This document shows positions 39,736-43,592 of a stretch of 43,592 nt of DNA, piece after piece. A program made the translations under genes and the position numbers. The stretch is from positions 6,140,770-6,184,361 of the forward strand of contig CP070627.1 in assembly GCA_020355945.1 (NCBI GenBank), in the 5' to 3' direction. Under the pieces are notes generated by a model. The model worked only from the letters and a program-made list of their open reading frames with translations, was not told where the DNA came from and made no database searches. The DNA comes from Candidatus Aminicenantota bacterium (GTDB taxonomy: Bacteria > Acidobacteriota > Aminicenantia > UBA2199). Position 1 is the first letter of the stretch. Each line of letters starts with the position of its first letter.

Positions 39736-40680
39736 TTAATCATCAAATCTTTGCTCTTCCATATTTTTCTTGATACGTTCGGAGATTCTTATTGCCAGTT
39801 CCAGGGCATTCCTGGCTTCGAGACCGGTGACATGGTGGTTTTCCCCGGTGGTGAGGGTTTTATAAAAATTGAGCCACATCATGTACAGGGGTTCCACATC
39901 TTCGATCACCGGTCTATCTTCTAAAATCTCTCCTTTGGACAGGGCAAAGGTTTTCACGCGTTTCTTTTTATAGTCCAGGGAGATGTAGTTATTTCTCTGG
40001 AATATCCTGAGTTTTCGGGTTTTTTTCTGGGAAACGCGGCTGGCAGTCACATTGACCACCAGTTTTGAATTGAATTGCAGCCGCACATTGGCAATGTCAA
40101 TTTTGTCGCTAATAATCGGCACGCCTGAAGCATTGATCTGGTTAACACCGGTATCATCCCACTGCAGGATGATATCCAGGTCATGGATCATTAAATCCAT
40201 AATCACATCCACATCCAGGGAACGGGGGGAGAAGGGACCCAATCGCTGTACCTCGATAAACAACGGTTTTTTCACCAGTGATTTGATGTAGGCCACCGCG
40301 GGATTAAACCGTTCCGGGAAACCCACGGCCAGGATAACCCGGTTCTTCTCTGCCAATCGGATCAGCTGGTCTGCATGTTCAACAGTAGTGGTAATCGGCT
40401 TTTCCACCATGACATGCTTTTTATTCTCCAGGAAGTACCTGGCAATTTCATGATGATAGATGGTAGGGGTGGATACCATAACCGCATCCACCTCACTTAC
40501 CATTTCCCGGTAGTCTTTAAGTTTCTTTATTGAATAGGGTTCACAAGCAGCATGCAAATTTTCTTCGTTAATATCCGCTGCACAGGATAATTGGAACCCG
40601 GGTATTGCGCTCAGCACCCGCAGATGATTCCTGCCCATAGCACCTGTTCCAATAACACCAATCCTTATTTTCCCGTTCAT
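39736..40680 (-). CDS. Gfo/Idh/MocA-family oxidoreductase next to lpxA
   Basis: A 314-residue NAD(P)-dependent sugar oxidoreductase. The Rossmann motif is IGVIGTGAMGRNH (residues 6-18) and the EKP motif (VEKPITTT, near 94) is present, followed by the usual C-terminal beta-sheet domain. It comes directly after lpxA (32-base gap). Two readings fit: GnnA, which oxidises UDP-GlcNAc at C3 so that lipid A gets an amide-linked chain, as described next to lpxA in other bacteria; or another sugar-nucleotide dehydrogenase. The expected partner aminotransferase GnnB is not in this window, so the call stays open. Complete, no sign of decay. Confidence 0.85.
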   Translation of the reverse strand: MNGKIRIGVIGTGAMGRNHLRVLSAIPGFQLSCAADINEENLHAACEPYSIKKLKDYREMVSEVDAVMVSTPTIYHHEIARYFLENKKHVMVEKPITTTVEHADQLIRLAEKNRVILAVGFPERFNPAVAYIKSLVKKPLFIEVQRLGPFSPRSLDVDVIMDLMIHDLDIILQWDDTGVNQINASGVPIISDKIDIANVRLQFNSKLVVNVTASRVSQKKTRKLRIFQRNNYISLDYKKKRVKTFALSKGEILEDRPVIEDVEPLYMMWLNFYKTLTTGENHHVTGLEARNALELAIRISERIKKNMEEQRFDD

Positions 40681-40712
40681 ACTCCACTCATCATTTCTTC
40701 TTCTTAATGTTC

Positions 40713-41606
40713 TTAATGCCTATTGTTTACCCGGCCAGCCTTGAAATTTTTCAAGAATCCTCGTTTGGTTTTGGAGATAAAATCAACAATGATATTGGCT
40801 TCTTCCAGGCCGGCATATTCTTGTTGTATCTTTTCTACGGCCTGGGTGGTATTCAAATCCTGTTTAAACAACACCTGGAAGATATCTTTTACATTATTGA
40901 TAAATTCCCTGCTGATCCCGTTTCTCATCATACCGATGGAGTTAGGGCCGTAAAAGATAAAGGCGTCACGGGTTTGGGAGATTTTGACATAGGGTAGGAT
41001 ATCCTGCAGTACAGTGGTATATCCTCCGATATATGCATTTCTGCCGATCCTGACAAACTGGTGTACCGAAGAGAAGGCACCGATAACGGCAAAATCCTCT
41101 ACTTCCACATGCCCGGCCAGGGTGGCACCGTTGACAAATTGGGTATAGTTGCCCACCCTGCAGTCGTGGGCAATATGGGTATAAGCCATTAAATAGTTGT
41201 TGTCCCCGATGCGGGTATAAGCACCACCTTTGGGAGTGCCGCGGTTAATGGTGGTAAACTCCCGGATGACATTATTATCTCCCATGACAACGTATGTCAA
41301 CTCACCTTTAAAGGTAACATCCTGGGGCTCTGTGCCAATGGAAGAGAAGGGAAAAATTTTGCAATTTTTCCCCATACTGGTGTACCCATCGATTACTGCA
41401 TGGTGCATTACAATAGAATGATCGCCGATAACCACATCATCTCCAACGATTGAATAGGCACCAATTTCCACTTGATTGCCCAACCGCGCTTTTTCACTTA
41501 CTATAGCAGTGGGATGAATCGTTACATTGGCATTTGAACTTAAAATCCCGGTTCCCGTTTCCTGGAGGTATTTGGAACGACGACTAAGTTCTCCGTTCTT
41601 TTTCAT
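40713..41606 (-). CDS. lpxA: Acyl-ACP--UDP-N-acetylglucosamine O-acyltransferase
   Basis: A 297-residue LpxA, first enzyme of lipid A synthesis, transferring an acyl chain from ACP to UDP-GlcNAc (or the 3-amino analogue) in the cytoplasm. The left-handed beta-helix hexapeptide repeats start at IHPTAIVSEKARLG (about residue 30). The catalytic region is AYTHIAHDCRVG with the conserved His pair, and TLAGHVEV follows. The first 28 residues are an extension relative to usual LpxA, whose N-terminus normally begins at IHPTA; the ATG is nevertheless supported by a 4-base ATGA overlap with fabZ. The C-terminus is helical and complete. The acyl-chain length cannot be read with confidence. Confidence 0.95.
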   Translation of the reverse strand: MKKNGELSRRSKYLQETGTGILSSNANVTIHPTAIVSEKARLGNQVEIGAYSIVGDDVVIGDHSIVMHHAVIDGYTSMGKNCKIFPFSSIGTEPQDVTFKGELTYVVMGDNNVIREFTTINRGTPKGGAYTRIGDNNYLMAYTHIAHDCRVGNYTQFVNGATLAGHVEVEDFAVIGAFSSVHQFVRIGRNAYIGGYTTVLQDILPYVKISQTRDAFIFYGPNSIGMMRNGISREFINNVKDIFQVLFKQDLNTTQAVEKIQQEYAGLEEANIIVDFISKTKRGFLKNFKAGRVNNRH

Positions 41607-42049
41607 TTGGCCACCGCTGAGCTTAAAACCGCAGAAGCAGCTAACGTCCCTTCCACGTAAGCTTTACCTTCCATTACCACAAAAGACCCCCTATCCCTGG
41701 TGACTGTGACTTCCAGGTCCAGGCGGTCACCGGGTATCACCGGTCGTTTAAACCTGGCCTTATCGATTCCGGCAAAAAAAGCCAATCGCTCATCGTCAGG
41801 AAATCGCCGTAAAATCAAAACAGCCCCTAACTGGGCCATTGCCTCAATGATTAAAACCCCCGGAAATACCGACCGCTGAGGAAAATGACCCTGGAACATT
41901 GGTTCATTAAAGGTTATATTTTTATACCCTTTAATGGATTCATATCCCTTTACATCAGTCACCCGGTCCACCAGTAGGAAAGGATATCGATGGGGGACAA
42001 TTTTTTTGATTTCTTCAATGTTTATTGTGTTTAAGTCATTATTACTCAT
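41603..42049 (-). CDS. fabZ: (3R)-hydroxyacyl-ACP dehydratase
   Basis: About 148 residues from ATG 42047-42049, the normal FabZ size. The open frame extends to 42151 but those codons overlap the end of the OmpH gene and have no family similarity. The hot-dog fold signature is intact: PHRYPFLLVDRV with the catalytic His, and PGVLIIEAMAQLGAV with the catalytic Glu. The enzyme dehydrates 3-hydroxyacyl-ACP in fatty acid synthesis and so competes with LpxA for its substrate, which explains why fabZ and lpxA are neighbours in many genomes. It overlaps lpxA by four bases. The ribosome site is weak, consistent with coupling. Confidence 0.93.
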   Translation of the reverse strand: MSNNDLNTINIEEIKKIVPHRYPFLLVDRVTDVKGYESIKGYKNITFNEPMFQGHFPQRSVFPGVLIIEAMAQLGAVLILRRFPDDERLAFFAGIDKARFKRPVIPGDRLDLEVTVTRDRGSFVVMEGKAYVEGTLAASAVLSSAVAK

Positions 42050-42083
42050 CGCAGTTATTGTTGTTTTATTATATCTGTTATTT

Positions 42084-42584
42084 TTAATATTTAGCATCAA
42101 AAGCCTTGATGACCTCGGCTGTAATATCAATGGTTTGATCGAAATAGACAATCCCCGGCCTGGTAATATCCAGGATAACGGTAAATCCTTTTGATTTCCC
42201 GATTTGATCGATCACCGGCATGATGTCTTTTTCCAGGGCCACCAATTCCTTTTGGGATTCCCTCTGCATTTCGTTCTGGGCATCTTCAAGGAAGCGCTTT
42301 AATTCCTTTCGTTTGTTTTGCAAATCGAGGCTCTTTTTCCCTCGGGCTTCCTCGTTCAATGCCGGGTTTAACACATCTTTTTCCAGCTTTTTCACTTCCT
42401 CTTGCATGTTTTGCAGCTTCTGCTGTTTCCGCTGCTGGAGTTGTTCCAGCCGTTTTTGGATTTCAATTCCCTTTTTGGTTTTCTGAAGAATTTCCTGGGC
42501 ATTAACAATGCCAATTTTTACTTCTGAAAACACAAATGCACTCATCACTAAAACAGCGATCACTAAAATTAAGGTTTTTCTCAT
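42084..42584 (-). CDS. OmpH/Skp-family periplasmic chaperone
   Basis: A 166-residue protein with a signal peptide (residues 1-20, hydrophobic core LILVIAVLVMSAFVF) and a long Gln/Lys/Glu-rich helical stretch (about 40-115) expected to form the coiled-coil arms of the Skp trimer. The beta-strand sections KIGIVNAQEIL and FTVILDITRPGIVYF flank it. Skp holds unfolded outer-membrane proteins in the periplasm for BamA. AGGAG lies nine bases before ATG 42582-42584. The gene follows bamA by 31 bases and is the standard neighbour of bamA. No lpxD lies between it and fabZ, unlike the common order. Confidence 0.92.
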   Translation of the reverse strand: MRKTLILVIAVLVMSAFVFSEVKIGIVNAQEILQKTKKGIEIQKRLEQLQQRKQQKLQNMQEEVKKLEKDVLNPALNEEARGKKSLDLQNKRKELKRFLEDAQNEMQRESQKELVALEKDIMPVIDQIGKSKGFTVILDITRPGIVYFDQTIDITAEVIKAFDAKY

Positions 42585-42615
42585 CTTTTAATCTCCTTTT
42601 TCTTTTTTCCTTTTT

Positions 42616-43592
42616 TTAATAGAATGACGGCCCTACGGCAAACCGAAATACAAAATTTGACTCCTGCGGCCGCAGGGTGCGGGGATTATATGCAAAAATC
42701 AGCCGGAACGGGACATTCAACATAGGAACGAATATTTTCAATTCCAATCCCGTCGAAGAGTAAACATTCTTCAGGCTGATAGGCTGCCCGAAATCGTAGG
42801 CATTCCCGATATCATAAAATAAAACAAAGGACACTTGTTGATTTAAAGGGATTTGATATTCCAGGTTGAAGTAGAGGGCCTTATTACCACCGATCACAGA
42901 GCCATATTCATTCCTGGGCCCGATGCGATAAATATCAAATCCCCGGATGCTTCGTTCACCTCCCAGGAAGATTTTTTCATAAAGGGGCACCGGTGTATCC
43001 CCAAACCTGGTAATCCCCTCATGCACCACCTGCATCCCCAACGTATGCCGTTGCCAGAGGGGGATGAATTTTACAAATTGAAGTCTGGTGCGGTGTAAAT
43101 TAACATCGCCTCCCAAAAAACCACCGGAATATCGGTAAGTGAACAAGTATTTGGTACCGCGTGAGGGGAATATTGGAGAATCCACCGTGGAATAATAGAT
43201 CGTAGGCGATAGGGCGGAGATGATTCGCTTACCTCTAGCGTAATAGTAATAGGAAAAGGGATTGGAAAAAATAATATCCTCATTCACGTCACTGATTTCC
43301 ACATTTTCAAAACTGTAATAAAGTGAGACGCCCCAGTATCTCCAGAACCTCATGGCAGTGGAAATATTAAACCCTTCACCTTTGCGGGTATATAGATAGG
43401 GATATCTCAATGAGGTTTTATGGACGCTGAGCCCCAAACTGGCGGTGTTAAATAGATAAGGTTCGGTAAAGGACAGTTGATACTGTTTGGCCCGGGTCCC
43501 GCTTTGCAGTTGCACCGACAAACTTTCACCCATGCCCATAAAATTCTGGGTGGAATACCCCAGGGCAATAAACCACCCGTCAAATCCACTGT
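42616..43592 (-). CDS. bamA: BamA (Omp85) C-terminal beta-barrel, N-terminus cut by window edge
   Basis: The frame is open to the window edge, giving about 325 C-terminal residues of BamA. An internal ATG near 43539 could be mistaken for the start, but the frame continues upstream in the same style (WFIALGYSTQNF) without a stop. Alternating beta-strands, PIFPSRGTKY, GGERSIRGFD (the VRGF/Y-like lid-loop motif) and the C-terminal beta-signal FRFAVGPSFY are visible. BamA inserts beta-barrel proteins into the outer membrane. Being followed by ompH, fabZ and lpxA is the classic order. Confidence 0.93.
   Translation of the reverse strand, partial: SGFDGWFIALGYSTQNFMGMGESLSVQLQSGTRAKQYQLSFTEPYLFNTASLGLSVHKTSLRYPYLYTRKGEGFNISTAMRFWRYWGVSLYYSFENVEISDVNEDIIFSNPFSYYYYARGKRIISALSPTIYYSTVDSPIFPSRGTKYLFTYRYSGGFLGGDVNLHRTRLQFVKFIPLWQRHTLGMQVVHEGITRFGDTPVPLYEKIFLGGERSIRGFDIYRIGPRNEYGSVIGGNKALYFNLEYQIPLNQQVSFVLFYDIGNAYDFGQPISLKNVYSSTGLELKIFVPMLNVPFRLIFAYNPRTLRPQESNFVFRFAVGPSFY

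Noticed and set aside
42050..42151. Longer N-terminus for FabZ
   Set aside because: It overlaps the end of the OmpH gene and lies outside the normal FabZ length; the conserved region begins after ATG 42047-42049.
42616..43539. BamA-like ORF starting at an internal ATG (43539)
   Set aside because: The frame stays open to the window edge with barrel-like sequence, so this is a truncated BamA and not a short complete protein.

Overview
The window comes from a diderm (Gram-negative type) bacterium of moderate GC. The right end carries a BamA/OmpH/FabZ/LpxA envelope block. The lineage is a guess: the mix of lipid A genes, a Psr-like molybdoenzyme operon and very large, repeat-riddled NRPS genes with B12-radical SAM enzymes reminds me of Candidatus Aminicenantes or other Acidobacteriota relatives, but no rRNA or other marker is present to prove it. 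Almost everything is on the minus strand. No intergenic stretch exceeds about 220 bases, and I see no tRNA, rRNA, CRISPR array or complete insertion sequence.

Layout, left to right. (1) 1-4570 is accessory: an edge-truncated AAA ATPase, a secreted serpin, a RES/Xre-type toxin-antitoxin pair with a near-perfect promoter and operator, and a plus-strand ATPase flanked by 23-bp direct repeats. (2) 4631-10842 is a minus-strand respiratory operon read from a promoter at 10814-10842: thioredoxin, four-cluster ferredoxin subunit (PsrB-like), NrfD/PsrC-like membrane subunit, a 56-residue membrane protein, a Tat-exported molybdopterin oxidoreductase (PsrA-like), a TorD-type chaperone and an AhpD-like CxxC protein. 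(3) 10851-11320 is a broken QueG-like iron-sulfur protein gene. (4) 11354-38519 is a roughly 27-kb nonribosomal peptide block. Read in the direction of transcription it holds NRPS-1 (broken by an in-frame TAA and by a frameshift at a G8 tract), B12-radical SAM 1, NRPS-2, B12-radical SAM 2, NRPS-3 (3,030 residues), a third B12-radical SAM enzyme and an amidohydrolase. (5) 38561-43592 is a serine beta-lactamase-fold hydrolase, a Gfo/Idh oxidoreductase, LpxA, FabZ, OmpH/Skp and the C-terminal barrel of BamA. Genes in (4) and (5) are on one strand with gaps of about 0-75 bases, so the NRPS block appears to sit inside or directly behind an envelope-biogenesis operon.

How the NRPS block may work. 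NRPS-1 would be C-A-T-C-A-T-C if its two lesions were repaired. NRPS-2 is halfC-A-T-C. NRPS-3 is halfC-A-T-C(deleted)-A(degenerate)-T-C-A(deleted)-T-C. No thioesterase or reductase release domain is present. Two intact A domains have a specificity pocket that reads as asparagine. Several A and C domains have clean in-frame internal deletions, so the line is either decaying or runs with skipped modules. Five consecutive gene products, NRPS and radical SAM alike, end in a similar acidic-aromatic tail (for example EYMDFGF, EYMDFVL, EDMGFGF, DDNWGF, EANFDF), and two NRPSs start with the same C-terminal half of a condensation domain. I read this as a possible subunit-recognition system that joins radical SAM enzymes to the assembly line. 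The adjacent serine hydrolase is a candidate stand-alone (PBP-type) offloading enzyme. These functional readings are inference.
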